A DNA stretch of 64,000 nt from Corynebacterium sp. (GTDB lineage: Bacteria > Actinomycetota > Actinomycetes > Mycobacteriales > Mycobacteriaceae), in NCBI RefSeq assembly GCF_022712275.1, contig NZ_JALAGU010000053.1, positions 62,001-126,000 on the forward strand, read 5' to 3'. Shown piece after piece: positions 50,333-58,644 of this stretch. The number at the start of each line of letters is the position of its first letter. The first letter of the stretch is position 1. The notes beneath the pieces are model-generated. The model ran no database searches. It was not told the DNA's origin and saw only the letters and a program-made list of their open reading frames with translations. A program made the position numbers and the translations under genes.

Positions 50333-51751
50333 CTAGAGGACGACGACGCCCTCGGCGACACCGACGGCACGCAGGTCGCGGTACCACCGCTCGACCGGGT
50401 GCTCCTTGGTGAAGCCGTGGCCGCCGAGCAGCTGGACGCCGTCGGAACCGATCTGCATGCCCTTGTCAGCGGCGAAGCGGCGGGCGAGCCCGGCCTCACG
50501 GTTGAAGGAGCGGCCCTGGTCGAGGCGGGAGACGCCACGGTAGGTGATCAGCTGGAGGGCATCGAGTTCGATGCGGATGTTGGCGACCATGAAGGCGACG
50601 GCCTGGCGGTTGGCGATCGGCTCGCCGAAGGCGGTGCGCTCCAGGACGTAGGGCTTGACGTACTCGAGAACGGCCTCGGAGGTGCCGGTGGCCAGCGCAG
50701 CCCAGCCGAGGCGGGCGCGGCGGATGATCTCGGTGTAGTTCTCGCCACGGGTGTCGGCGTCGAGGTCGGCACCACCCAGGAGGTTGGAGGCCGGGACCTT
50801 GACGTCCTTCAGCAGGACGCGGCCCAGGGACGCGGCGCGCAGACCCATGGACGGGTCAGCCTCGACGACGACGCCCTCGGTGGAGGACTCGACGATGGCG
50901 AAGGTGTTCACACCGTCGAGGTCGACAGCGATGACGAAGAGCTCGGCGGAACCCGCGTTGGGGACCATGGTCTTCACACCGTTGATGACGATGTCGTCGC
51001 CCTCGCGCTTGGCGGTGGTCTGCAGGACGAAGGGGTCGAACAGTGCACGCTGCTCGTTGACGATGACCGCGGAGACCGGGACGTTCTCGCCGGAGAACTC
51101 CGGGAGGTAGGTCTTCTGCTGGGCGTCGTCACCGTAGTTGGTGATGGTGTTCGCGACACCGGCCGGAGCGAGGATCGCGACAGCCTGGCCCATGTCACCG
51201 AAGGCCAGGGCCTCGGCGACCATGGCACCGGTGGTGGCGGCGGACTCGGTGGCGAGTCCCTCGTACTCCTCCGGGAGGTTGATCAGGGAGATACCGAGCT
51301 CGGCGGCGGCGGCGAGCACCTCGGCGGAGGTGACGGCGGCCTCGTTGGCGTCGGCTGCGACAGGGCGGAGCTGGTCCTCGGCGAACTCGCGGACAGCGCC
51401 GACGAGCATCTCCTGGTCCTCGGACGGAGTGAGGTCGAAAAGGACCTTCGCCGGCTTGGAGGACTCAGCGGCGGCGTCCCCCTCAGCGGCGTCGGTGGGC
51501 TGGTTCTCCAGGCGGACCGGCTTGCCGGAGCCCTTGGACTTCTTGAACTGGCGGTTGATGGCACCGAGGGTGCGCATTCCACCCTTGGTGGACTCGTAGG
51601 CCACGCGGTCGACCTTTTCACCGAGACCGTACTTCTGCGCGAGGTCGGAACCGGTGAAACGGGTCAGCACCCGCATCACGGCGCCGGTGGCGTCGCGCTT
51701 GATGGTGTTCAGGCCGGGCGTGGAGTCGTTCCGCTTGCTTCGGTCGCTCAT
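50333..51751 (-). CDS. Acyl-CoA dehydrogenase homologue without the EGT motif
   Basis: A 472-residue acyl-CoA dehydrogenase-fold protein with an extra N-terminal region (1-110) that includes a Lys/Gly and acidic linker (KKSKGSGK, AAEGDAAAESSK). The core begins FDLTPSEDQEMLVGAVREF and includes QLLGGHGFTKEHPVERWYRDL, but the C-terminus is AVGVAEGVVVL, lacking the EGT-x-Q-I motif of its neighbour. It may be the non-catalytic partner of an alpha2-beta2 enzyme, as known for steroid-degrading FadE pairs (inference). Confidence 0.82.
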   Translation of the reverse strand: MSDRSKRNDSTPGLNTIKRDATGAVMRVLTRFTGSDLAQKYGLGEKVDRVAYESTKGGMRTLGAINRQFKKSKGSGKPVRLENQPTDAAEGDAAAESSKPAKVLFDLTPSEDQEMLVGAVREFAEDQLRPVAADANEAAVTSAEVLAAAAELGISLINLPEEYEGLATESAATTGAMVAEALAFGDMGQAVAILAPAGVANTITNYGDDAQQKTYLPEFSGENVPVSAVIVNEQRALFDPFVLQTTAKREGDDIVINGVKTMVPNAGSAELFVIAVDLDGVNTFAIVESSTEGVVVEADPSMGLRAASLGRVLLKDVKVPASNLLGGADLDADTRGENYTEIIRRARLGWAALATGTSEAVLEYVKPYVLERTAFGEPIANRQAVAFMVANIRIELDALQLITYRGVSRLDQGRSFNREAGLARRFAADKGMQIGSDGVQLLGGHGFTKEHPVERWYRDLRAVGVAEGVVVL

Positions 51752-51796
51752 GGCGGGCAGCTACCTTTCGCTGTCTGGGACAGTGACGGATGAATA

Positions 51797-51812
51797 ATGA
51801 TGATTTCATCAT
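51797..51812 (-). promoter_or_regulatory. Palindrome ATGATGA-TT-TCATCAT upstream of the fadE pair
   Basis: A perfect 7 bp dyad, 46 bp before the start of the dehydrogenase operon, in an AT-rich patch likely to hold the promoter. It is a good candidate operator for a TetR- or GntR-type repressor; the regulator is unknown. Confidence 0.5.
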
Positions 51813-51902
51813 AGCCATGTGCCATGACCCGCGTCACATTTCTTCCGGCAGTGCCGGAGATCACATCGCGAAAGGTACCCCCGCCCGGGGGAAAATATTT
51901 CG

Positions 51903-53525
51903 TCAGGAACGTTCCGGCTTGACCATCGGGAAGAGCACGGTCTCACGGATTCCGAGGCCGGTCAGGGCCATGAGAAGTCGGTCGATGCCCATGCCGTTGC
52001 CGGAGGTAGGCGGCATTCCCTGCTCCATCGCGGCGAGGAAGTCCTCGTCGAGCACCATGGCCTCATCATCGCCGTCGGCGGCCAGGCGGGCCTGGTCCTC
52101 GAAGCGCTCACGCTGGATGACCGGGTCGACGAGCTCGGAGTAGCCGGTGGCCAGCTCGAAGCCACGGACGTAGAGGTCCCACTTCTCGGCCACACCGGGC
52201 TTGGAACGGTGCTGACGGGTCAGCGGGGAGGTCTCCACCGGGAAGTCGCGGACGAAGACGGGCCCGTAAAGCTGGTCCTCGCACAGGTACTCCCAGATCT
52301 CCTCGACGAGCTTGCCGTGTCCCCAGCCACCCTTCACCGGGACATCCAGGCCGATGTCCGCGGCCAGTGCCTTGAGCTCCTCGACGGTGGAATCGATGGT
52401 GACTTCAGCGACCGCGGTCTGCTCCGGGAACTTCCGGCCCAGCGCCTCGTTGAGGGAGGGGTACATCTCCATGACACGCCACTCGCCGCCGAAGTCGTAT
52501 CCGGTGCCGTCGACGAGCGTGACGGTGGTGGAACCGAAGACCTCGACCGCGATCTCCTGGATGATGTCGTGGATCAGCTGCGCACCGGTGTCGTAGGTGC
52601 CGTAGGCCTGGTAGGTCTCCAACATGGCGAACTCCGGGGAGTGGGAGGAGTCCACACCCTCGTTACGGAAGTTGCGGTTGACCTCGAAGACCTTGTCGAT
52701 ACCGCCGACGACGCAGCGCTTGAGGTAGAGCTCCGGGGCGATACGCAGGTACAGGTCGATGTCGAGTGCGTTGGAGTGCGTCTCGAAGGGGCGGGCAGCG
52801 GCGCCGCCGTGCAGGGTCTGCAGCATCGGGGTCTCGACCTCGAGGAAACCACGGCGCTCCAGGGCATTGCGCAGTGCACGCATGACCTTGATGCGGGTCA
52901 GGGCGTTGGTCCGGGCCTGCTCGCGCATGATGAGGTCGGTGTAGCGGTGACGGATCCGGGAATCCTCGCTCATCTCCTTGTGCGCGACCGGGAGCGGACG
53001 CAGCGACTTGGAGGCCATGGACCAGGCGTCCGCCATGACGGAAAGCTCGCCACGCTTCGAGGCGACGACGCGTCCGTGGACGAAGACGATGTCACCGAGG
53101 TCGACGTCGGCCTTCCAGGACGCCAGGGCGTCCTCCCCCACCTCGGCCAGGGACAGCATGGCCTGCATCTGGGTGCCGTCGCCCTCCTGCAGGCGGGCGA
53201 AGGCGAGCTTGCCGGTGTTGCGCACGAAGATGACGCGGCCGGCGACGCCGACTACGTCATCGGTCTCGTCGCCCGGCGCGAGGTAGGTGACGCCCTCGAC
53301 GCGCTCGACAGCGACGGCCTCCTCCTCGTCCTTCGGGAGAACCGCGTAGGACGCGAGGATCTCGGAGAGGGTGCGGGTGCGGTCGACGACGACCGGGTAG
53401 GCGTCCTTCCCCTCGGCCAGCAGGCGCTCCCGCTTCTCGCGGCGGATCTTCAGCTGCTCCGGGAGGTCGTCGGAGGCTGTGGCGTCTGTGGTCTGGGGAT
53501 TCTGCTTCTGGTCAGTCACGGTCAT
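51903..53525 (-). CDS. lysS: Lysyl-tRNA synthetase (class II)
   Basis: A 540-residue class II synthetase. An OB-fold anticodon-binding domain (VVGVAGRVIFVRNTGKLAF) is followed by catalytic motifs 1 (FLEVETPML), 2 (EVNRNFRNEG) and 3 (GNGMGIDRLLM). The ATG precedes TVTDQKQN; TAGGCT a few bases upstream suggests a leaderless start. Much longer open frames upstream on this strand belong to a degenerate gene and are not part of lysS. Mycolata often carry lysS near panC and clpC, as here. Confidence 0.95.
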   Translation of the reverse strand: MTVTDQKQNPQTTDATASDDLPEQLKIRREKRERLLAEGKDAYPVVVDRTRTLSEILASYAVLPKDEEEAVAVERVEGVTYLAPGDETDDVVGVAGRVIFVRNTGKLAFARLQEGDGTQMQAMLSLAEVGEDALASWKADVDLGDIVFVHGRVVASKRGELSVMADAWSMASKSLRPLPVAHKEMSEDSRIRHRYTDLIMREQARTNALTRIKVMRALRNALERRGFLEVETPMLQTLHGGAAARPFETHSNALDIDLYLRIAPELYLKRCVVGGIDKVFEVNRNFRNEGVDSSHSPEFAMLETYQAYGTYDTGAQLIHDIIQEIAVEVFGSTTVTLVDGTGYDFGGEWRVMEMYPSLNEALGRKFPEQTAVAEVTIDSTVEELKALAADIGLDVPVKGGWGHGKLVEEIWEYLCEDQLYGPVFVRDFPVETSPLTRQHRSKPGVAEKWDLYVRGFELATGYSELVDPVIQRERFEDQARLAADGDDEAMVLDEDFLAAMEQGMPPTSGNGMGIDRLLMALTGLGIRETVLFPMVKPERS

Positions 53526-53608
53526 CCAGCCTACTGCATGGCAGGTAGGGCGCCGGAACGGCACTCGATGACCCGTCGGCGGCACGGGTATCTGACCGCT
53601 GACTACGG

Positions 53609-53924
53609 TCACCCGCGCGGGACCGCCCGTCCGTGGCCGTAGTCCCGGGCCCGGACCTCCGGATTGCCGTGGCCTCGGGGGGGCAGGGTGCTCCACCGCC
53701 CCAGGCCGGTCGGATGACCTGCAGAGTGCTTGTCGCCGTACCGTCGAAAAGAACCTCGCCGAATCCGCCGTCTCCGACATCCTCGACACGGACGGGAACA
53801 CACTCTTCCGGATGCTCCCGGATGTACCGGCAGCCGACTTCCAGGCCCACATCATGTTGATGTCGTGGCCCGGAGCACTTGAGGAGCAGGGCGGCATGTA
53901 GCTGTTCACGGAATCACTGCTCAT
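53609..53924 (-). pseudogene. Degenerate downstream copy of the 140-residue gene
   Basis: Directly after the intact gene comes a related segment spread over frames. It starts MSSDSVNSYMPPCSSSAPGH, shifts near 53850 into GCRYIREHPEECVPV and RVEDVGDGGFGEVLFDG, and may end in a third frame (LPPRGHGNPEVRARDYGHG). The order CRYIREHPEECVPVRVEDVGDGGF mirrors HYIQGRR-FARHYPERCHTVTVTDLGAGWF of the neighbour. It is interpreted as a duplicated and decayed copy; assembly error is an alternative. Confidence 0.45.
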
Positions 53925-54336
53925 CGCGCACCTCCCGGTAGACGAAGGAGTCGGTGGTCACACAGGACCCCGCCTTACCCCAGGTGGGGAGAAGCACCGT
54001 GCCGGAGCCTTCGACGGGGCCGACGGCCCTGTTGCGTCCGACCCAGCGGACGAGGGCGCCGAAGTCGGGGACGTGGACGACCTCCCCCAGCACCGAGTCA
54101 CGGGCGATCTCGGTGACAAGATCGTGGTCGTGGTTCCAGCCGAGTCGAACGGTACCGCTCTCCCCGTCGATCTCCGTCTCGAACCAGCCGGCGCCGAGGT
54201 CGGTGACCGTCACCGTGTGGCAGCGCTCGGGGTAGTGGCGGGCGAAGTCGGTGATCCGACGGCCCTGGATGTAGTGGACACTGTGTCCGGGGGTGTGCAG
54301 GGTGCAGTGCGTCGTGCGCATGATATTCCTGTGCAT
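53914..54336 (-). CDS. Hypothetical protein, intact member of a tandem pair
   Basis: A 140-residue soluble protein of unknown family. The N-terminal HTPGHSVHYIQGRRITDFARHYPERCHTVTVTDLGAGW reads as a short beta-rich domain; the C-terminal half has GALVRWVGRNRAVGP and TVLLPTWGKAG. The ATG used has GAGG 8 nt upstream; a second ATG 15 nt later also has an AGGA. The downstream decayed copy overlaps its stop. I cannot assign a function. Confidence 0.55.
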   Translation of the reverse strand: MHRNIMRTTHCTLHTPGHSVHYIQGRRITDFARHYPERCHTVTVTDLGAGWFETEIDGESGTVRLGWNHDHDLVTEIARDSVLGEVVHVPDFGALVRWVGRNRAVGPVEGSGTVLLPTWGKAGSCVTTDSFVYREVRDEQ

Positions 54337-54518
54337 CGCGGTTTCCTCACAGGACTTCTGCCCTGCGGGGCCGATCTCTCTCGGGGGCACCGATGCACGC
54401 GACACGGTTGCCAGTCACTGAATCCGTCCGGAGCCGGGCGGCGCCCCGGGTTTCCGGCCCGGGTCAGGCGCGCCGCTCAGTGAGCTTCTTGATCTGACGT
54501 CGACGACACTAGCACCAC

Positions 54519-54536
54519 CTAGACCAGGCTGTCTAG
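54519..54536. promoter_or_regulatory. Palindrome CTAGAC-N6-GTCTAG
   Basis: A perfect 6 bp dyad 51 bp before the HEAT-repeat remnant, between divergent genes. It could be the operator of the adjacent MerR-type regulator. Confidence 0.45.
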
Positions 54537-54587
54537 TCAATGGCGGAGAAAGACCGGAACCCACGCACCCCGGTCTTGACCACGACC

Positions 54588-54918
54588 ATGAACCGCCTGA
54601 CCAGGGCCTACACCGCCGAGGACGCCGACACCCGCCTGCGCGCCACACTCGCTGCCGGCACCGATCCACAGCCGGACGACCTCCCAAATGGATCACGGCG
54701 ACCGGGAGATGCGTCGCAGTCTCTCGCGGGCATTCCTGCAGCTCGGGTAGAGCGCGCGGCCCGCACCCGAGGAGCACGGTGGTGTCCACGGTGGGGTCCA
54801 CGATGGCATCCATGCACGCGCCACCCTGCTCATGCTCGACGACCCGGACCTGGGTTTTGACGCCGCCGAGTTCGCGGCACACCAACCTCGGCACCATGCG
54901 TATCGGCGAAGTCTCTGA
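54588..54918 (+). pseudogene. Remnant of a HEAT-repeat protein gene
   Basis: Three fragments in different frames read as one decayed HEAT-repeat protein: MNRLTRAYTAEDADTRLRAT and AAGTDPQPDDLP (start), then MDHGDREMRRSLSRAFLQLG before a stop, then HARATLLMLDDPDLGFDAAE and FAAHQ up to a TGA at 54918. The central repeats are missing. The last fragment overlaps the start of the MerR-type gene by 23 nt, the arrangement of MerR plus HEAT-repeat gene pairs in other actinobacteria. Confidence 0.5.
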
Positions 54919-55701
54919 CCTCTCCGGTGTCAGCGTGCGCATGCTGCGGCACTACGACCGGGCCGGTCTGCTCAGCCCCTCCCACCGGACCTCGACAGAC
55001 TACCGCGACTACTCCCCCGCCGACCTCGGCCGTCTGTTCCGGATCGAGGCGTTGCGCTCGCTCGGCCTCACCCTCGCCGAGGTCGGCGACGCCCTCGACG
55101 ACCCCACGATGGACGCCGCACCGTGCTCGACCGGCTCCGGCAGGAGACCCGCGACCGGATCCGCACTGAGCAGGACCTGCTTACCCACCTCACCGAGGTC
55201 AGTGACACCGGATCTGAGACATGGGAGGACGCCCTGCGCGTCACCGCGATGCTCACTGCTCTCCGTGAGGGCTCATCACGGCAGCGTCAGGCGGCTGTTC
55301 TCCAGGCCACCGCATCCCAGTCCCCGGACCAGCAACCGGTCGCCGCACTGGTGGCGTCCTACCTGGAGGAACCGGACGAGAACGCTGCCGGCGCACTGCG
55401 CTGGGCGCTGGCCCGTGTGGGGAAGGACGCCGTACCCGCACTCGTCAACCGTGCCGACGGACCGCAGGTGGCGCGGCGTCGTATCGTCGAGGTCCTCGGC
55501 GTGATCGCCACGGAGTATGCCTCAACGGGCAGGGTCGGCTCTGCGCTGCTCACTGCGGCGGAGGACTCCCCCACCCCGGTACGCCTCCGCATCGTCCAGT
55601 CGCTCGGCGACCTTCCCGACGCGGGCACGGCGCCGGGCCGCTTCACCGAAGATCCGGACAGCAGCATCGCCGGCACCGCCCGCTATCTGCTGGACCGGTG
55701 A
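54896..55701 (+). pseudogene. MerR-HEAT regulator gene split by a frameshift
   Basis: The first frame encodes a MerR HTH: MRIGEVSDLSGVSVRMLRHY, DRAGLL, DYRDYSPADLGRLFRIEAL and a GLTLAEVGDALDD dimer helix. Near 55118-55123 coding switches frame to VLDRLRQETRDRIRTEQDLL, the expected coiled coil, and a C-terminal HEAT-repeat domain (PDENAAGALRWALARVGKDA, PVRLRIVQSLGDLPDAG, ending ARYLLDR). One missing base would restore a protein of about 268 residues. It could be a broken gene, a two-protein arrangement or an assembly error; the inferred role is effector-dependent transcription control. Confidence 0.65.
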
Positions 55702-55705
55702 CCGG

Positions 55706-56269
55706 TCAGTCGTCCCCGTCGAGACGCGAGAAGATGTCGAGGTCGTTCCACTGACCTCGCAGGTACTCGGCGTCCCGCAGCGTCCCCTCACGCTGGAAGC
55801 CGGCGGTCAACGCCACCCTGCAGGACGCCACGTTCTCCGGATTCGCCTTGATCTGCACCCGGTGTACCCCGTAGTCGAAGAGGAACTCGCTGATCAACGC
55901 GACCACCGCGGTCATCAGTCCACGGCCGCGCAGGTGCGGTGCAGTCGTGTACCCGAGTTCGACGACCGCTCCGGCCCGGTTGACCAGTCGGACCTCCAGG
56001 GTGCCGCCGAAGTGCCGGGCATTGTCCGGGTCATCGACGATCCAGAGCATCGCCTCCGGGTTGTAGAGCATGGAGCGGAGGAACAGGGCGGCGTCCTCCC
56101 GGGAGTAGTTCTCCGGAAGGTGGGTGAACTCGATCGACCCGGCGTCCCGTGACGAGGTCACGAGACCGTCCAGGTCGGCGTCAATCGGCGCGCGCAGCCG
56201 GAGCGTCCCCCCGTCGGGCAGATCGCCGACGACATCGGAGGACGGCAGCGGCCACGCGAAACCTGTCAT
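55706..56269 (-). CDS. GNAT acetyltransferase, RimJ/RimL-like
   Basis: A 187-residue GNAT enzyme. GGTLRLRAPIDADLDGLV at the N-terminus, ELGYTTAPHLRGRGLMTAVV (acetyl-CoA loop) and RVQIKANPENVASCRVALTAGFQREGTLR are the RimJ/RimL pattern used to acetylate N-termini of ribosomal proteins or small molecules. It converges on the MerR-type gene with 4 nt between stops and follows the flavohaemoglobin gene by 13 nt, so it may be a third member of that operon. Confidence 0.85.
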   Translation of the reverse strand: MTGFAWPLPSSDVVGDLPDGGTLRLRAPIDADLDGLVTSSRDAGSIEFTHLPENYSREDAALFLRSMLYNPEAMLWIVDDPDNARHFGGTLEVRLVNRAGAVVELGYTTAPHLRGRGLMTAVVALISEFLFDYGVHRVQIKANPENVASCRVALTAGFQREGTLRDAEYLRGQWNDLDIFSRLDGDD

Positions 56270-56282
56270 CCTCCCGAGGTTA

Positions 56283-57491
56283 CTATCCCAGCAGCCAGTC
56301 GTTCGGGGAGAACAGCTCGAAGTGCACACCGACCGGTTCCAGCGAGGACGCCGCGATCTGGGCGCGGATGTCCTGCAGGAAGCCGTTGCCGCCGCACAGG
56401 TACCAGTCGGCACCGGCGGGGATGTCCAGATCTGCCAGGGAGACACGCTCGCCGGCGCCGGTGTAGCTGCGGTAGCGGCGGACCGTGGAGCCCTGGGAGT
56501 CCAGCGCATCCAGCAGCCCCTTGGTGACCTCGCGCTGAGCGTAGGCTTCCTCGGAGACGTCCGAGTGGATGACGGTGATGTCGCGGGCACCCGCCCCGGC
56601 GACGAGCGCGGAGAGCATACCGACCATCGGGGTCGAGCCGATACCGGAGCTGACGAGCACCACCGGGGTGGTATCCGAGTCACCGAGCACGAGGTCACCG
56701 GCGGGCAGGGTGGCCTCCACCCGGTCACCCACGGCGGTGGTGTCCAGCAGCGTGGAGGAGACCTCACCGTCGCGCTGCACGGCGATGGTGAAGCCCTTGT
56801 CGTCCCAGTTGACCAGGGAGTACTGACGCAGCTGACGGGCGCCGTCGCCCAGGGTCACGCCGAGGGAGGTGTACTGGCCGGCCTTCGTGGCGGTGAAGGC
56901 ACCCGGAGCGTCCGGCACCTCGAAGGTGAACTCGGTGACCCGGTCGGACAGGTCACGTCGGGCCACGAGAACGGCATCCCGGAAGACATCACCGGGGGTC
57001 ACCTCGGCGGTGGCGTAGAGATCCTTCTCCGCGTCGATGAGGACCCGGGCCATCAGCCAGTAGACCTCGGTCCAGGCTTCGGCGACCTCAGGGGTCACAG
57101 CCTCGCCGAGGACCTTGCCGATCGCAGCGAAAAGGTAGTGGTAGACGATCTTGTACTGGTCCTCGGTGATGCCGAGCGAGACGTGCTTGTGGGCGATGCG
57201 GGAGAGCATGTCGACCGCGTCCGGGCCGTCAGGGTTGACGAGCATGGTGGCGAAGGTGGCGACGGAAGCGGCGAGGGCCTTCTGCTGGGCGCCGGTCTTC
57301 TGGTTTTCACGGTTGAAGGTGTTGGCGAGCAGGTCCGGGTTCTCGGCGAACATGCCGGCATAGAAGGTCTTCGCGATCTCCCCGATATTCTCCCCGATGA
57401 CCGGGAGGGTGGCCTTGACGGTCACCTCGTGGGCCGGGCTGAGGTGGGCGGTGCGGGCGGCCTCGCGCAGGGGTTCGGTTGCGGTGAACAT
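56283..57491 (-). CDS. hmp: Flavohaemoglobin (nitric oxide dioxygenase)
   Basis: Detoxifies nitric oxide to nitrate. It has 402 residues. The globin domain (about 1-140) includes AKTFYAGMFAENP and the proximal haem histidine in IAHKHVSLGI; the FAD domain has RQLRQYSLVN and the NAD(P)H domain has SSGIGSTPMVGML and a C-terminal FELFSP. The second ATG is used because GGAGG lies 8 nt before it. It follows the NsrR-like regulator by 54 nt on the same strand, consistent with NO-induced expression. Confidence 0.95.
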   Translation of the reverse strand: MFTATEPLREAARTAHLSPAHEVTVKATLPVIGENIGEIAKTFYAGMFAENPDLLANTFNRENQKTGAQQKALAASVATFATMLVNPDGPDAVDMLSRIAHKHVSLGITEDQYKIVYHYLFAAIGKVLGEAVTPEVAEAWTEVYWLMARVLIDAEKDLYATAEVTPGDVFRDAVLVARRDLSDRVTEFTFEVPDAPGAFTATKAGQYTSLGVTLGDGARQLRQYSLVNWDDKGFTIAVQRDGEVSSTLLDTTAVGDRVEATLPAGDLVLGDSDTTPVVLVSSGIGSTPMVGMLSALVAGAGARDITVIHSDVSEEAYAQREVTKGLLDALDSQGSTVRRYRSYTGAGERVSLADLDIPAGADWYLCGGNGFLQDIRAQIAASSLEPVGVHFELFSPNDWLLG

Positions 57492-57545
57492 GGTCGTTAC
57501 CTCCATGGGAAGTGTGGTTGTGGAGTGGAGTAGGGGTTCTCGAGT

Positions 57546-58025
57546 TCAGTGCAGGGCGGGTAGCCCGGGCAGCCCGATGGATACAGGTCCGGATGACGCC
57601 TGGTCGCTCCGGTCGATGAGCTCGCCGAGGGTCATGCCGTCGAACGTGGCGAAGAAGTTCTCCTGCGCCTGTGCCAGCAGGTGCCGCAGGGAACAGTCCC
57701 GCGCGGCGAGCGGACACGGGGCGTCCCCGTCACAGTCGACGACCTCGTGGTTGCCTTCGAGTTGGCGGAGCAGGAGTCCGATGTCTGTCTCCCGTGCGCC
57801 GTCCGCGAGGTACACCCCACCGCTGCGTCCGCGGACGGACGCCAGGACGCCCAGCCCGGTGAGCCGGGCGACGACCTTCTTGACGTGGGACGCCGGGGCC
57901 GCGGTCTGGACCGCGAGTTCTCCGACGGTGCGTCGCTGAGCCGGGTCGGTGGCACCGGCGGCGCCGGTGTCCCCGAGGATCATGAGGGACCGGAGTCCCA
58001 GGTCAGCGAACTTGGTGAGGTGCAT
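57546..58025 (-). CDS. nsrR: Rrf2-family regulator, NsrR-like NO sensor
   Basis: A 159-residue winged-helix regulator. MHLTKFADLGLRSLMIL starts the HTH domain, with APASHVKKVVARLTGLGVLAS as the recognition region. Three cysteines, C-x5-C-x6-C in VVDCDGDAPCPLAARDC, match the [4Fe-4S] or [2Fe-2S] ligands of NsrR. Nitrosylation of the cluster releases the repressor from its targets, classically hmp, which is next in the operon. Dyads lie upstream (see separate entries). Confidence 0.88.
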   Translation of the reverse strand: MHLTKFADLGLRSLMILGDTGAAGATDPAQRRTVGELAVQTAAPASHVKKVVARLTGLGVLASVRGRSGGVYLADGARETDIGLLLRQLEGNHEVVDCDGDAPCPLAARDCSLRHLLAQAQENFFATFDGMTLGELIDRSDQASSGPVSIGLPGLPALH

Positions 58026-58055
58026 GGACTCCACGCTAGGCCGGTCGCCGTAAAA

Positions 58056-58073
58056 GGGACATCTCAGATACCC
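58056..58073 (-). promoter_or_regulatory. Candidate NsrR operator
   Basis: GGGACATCTCAGATACCC is a near-palindrome with an ATCT-C-AGAT core, 31 bp before the nsrR start and overlapping the promoter region (TATAT just upstream). NsrR sites are AT-rich dyads of similar size; autoregulation of nsrR-hmp is expected. Confidence 0.4.
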
Positions 58074-58105
58074 CATATAAGTTCACGGTGGTCTCACGCG
58101 AAACC

Positions 58106-58134
58106 ACAGGTCAGGGTACGTTTACCTGACCTGT
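58106..58134. repeat. Perfect inverted repeat between DUF503 and nsrR genes
   Basis: ACAGGTCAGG and CCTGACCTGT with a 9 nt loop. It may terminate the pan-DUF503 transcript or act as a second operator for nsrR. It is too far from the DUF503 stop (170 nt) to be a clear terminator. Confidence 0.6.
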
Positions 58135-58303
58135 TCCGGACTATCTGCCCTGTGGCGTGCAGCGTCAGGACAGACCGTCCGGCCGTGCAGTCCGACAGGA
58201 CGCCACCGATTGATCTACGTCACATTTTCCGGGGCTCCCCCGCCCCTTCTCCCTGCCACCCCCGGTCGGGTTAGTCGGGCGGGACCGGACAAGGCACCGC
58301 CCC

Positions 58304-58600
58304 CTACAGGTCATCCGAGGAGAGGTAGCGGGGACGCCCCGACAGCAGCTGCACCTCCGGGTGGGACGCCACGAGCCGTTCCACCGCGTCCAGTACCTCG
58401 ACGACGCGCTCCCGGTCCCCACTGACCACGGATACCCCGATCATCGTCCGACGGTGCAGATCACGGTGGTCCACCTCGGCCACCGAGACATCGGACTTCC
58501 GGCGGATCTCCGCGACGAGCGGGCGCACCACCGAGCGCTTCTGTTTGAGGGAATGCACATCCCCGAGGAGAACATCGAGTTCACAGGTTCCGGTCCACAT
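58304..58600 (-). CDS. DUF503 (YlxP-like) small protein
   Basis: A 98-residue protein matching the DUF503 pattern: CELDVLLGDVHSLKQKRSVV, RRKSDVSVAEVDHRDLHRRT and a C-terminal helix (RERVVEVLDAVERLV). In many bacteria this ferredoxin-like protein is encoded near rbfA and may act in ribosome assembly; here it follows panD by 44 nt on the same strand. The role is not established. Confidence 0.85.
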   Translation of the reverse strand: MWTGTCELDVLLGDVHSLKQKRSVVRPLVAEIRRKSDVSVAEVDHRDLHRRTMIGVSVVSGDRERVVEVLDAVERLVASHPEVQLLSGRPRYLSSDDL

Positions 58601-58644
58601 ATGGGCGGAAAGCCCAGCGCACCCGGGGACCGGTGAACAGGGAC

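Noticed and set aside
54415..54942. 175-codon minus-strand frame over the HEAT-repeat remnant
   Set aside because: It is antisense to recognisable HEAT fragments and carries no conserved motif.
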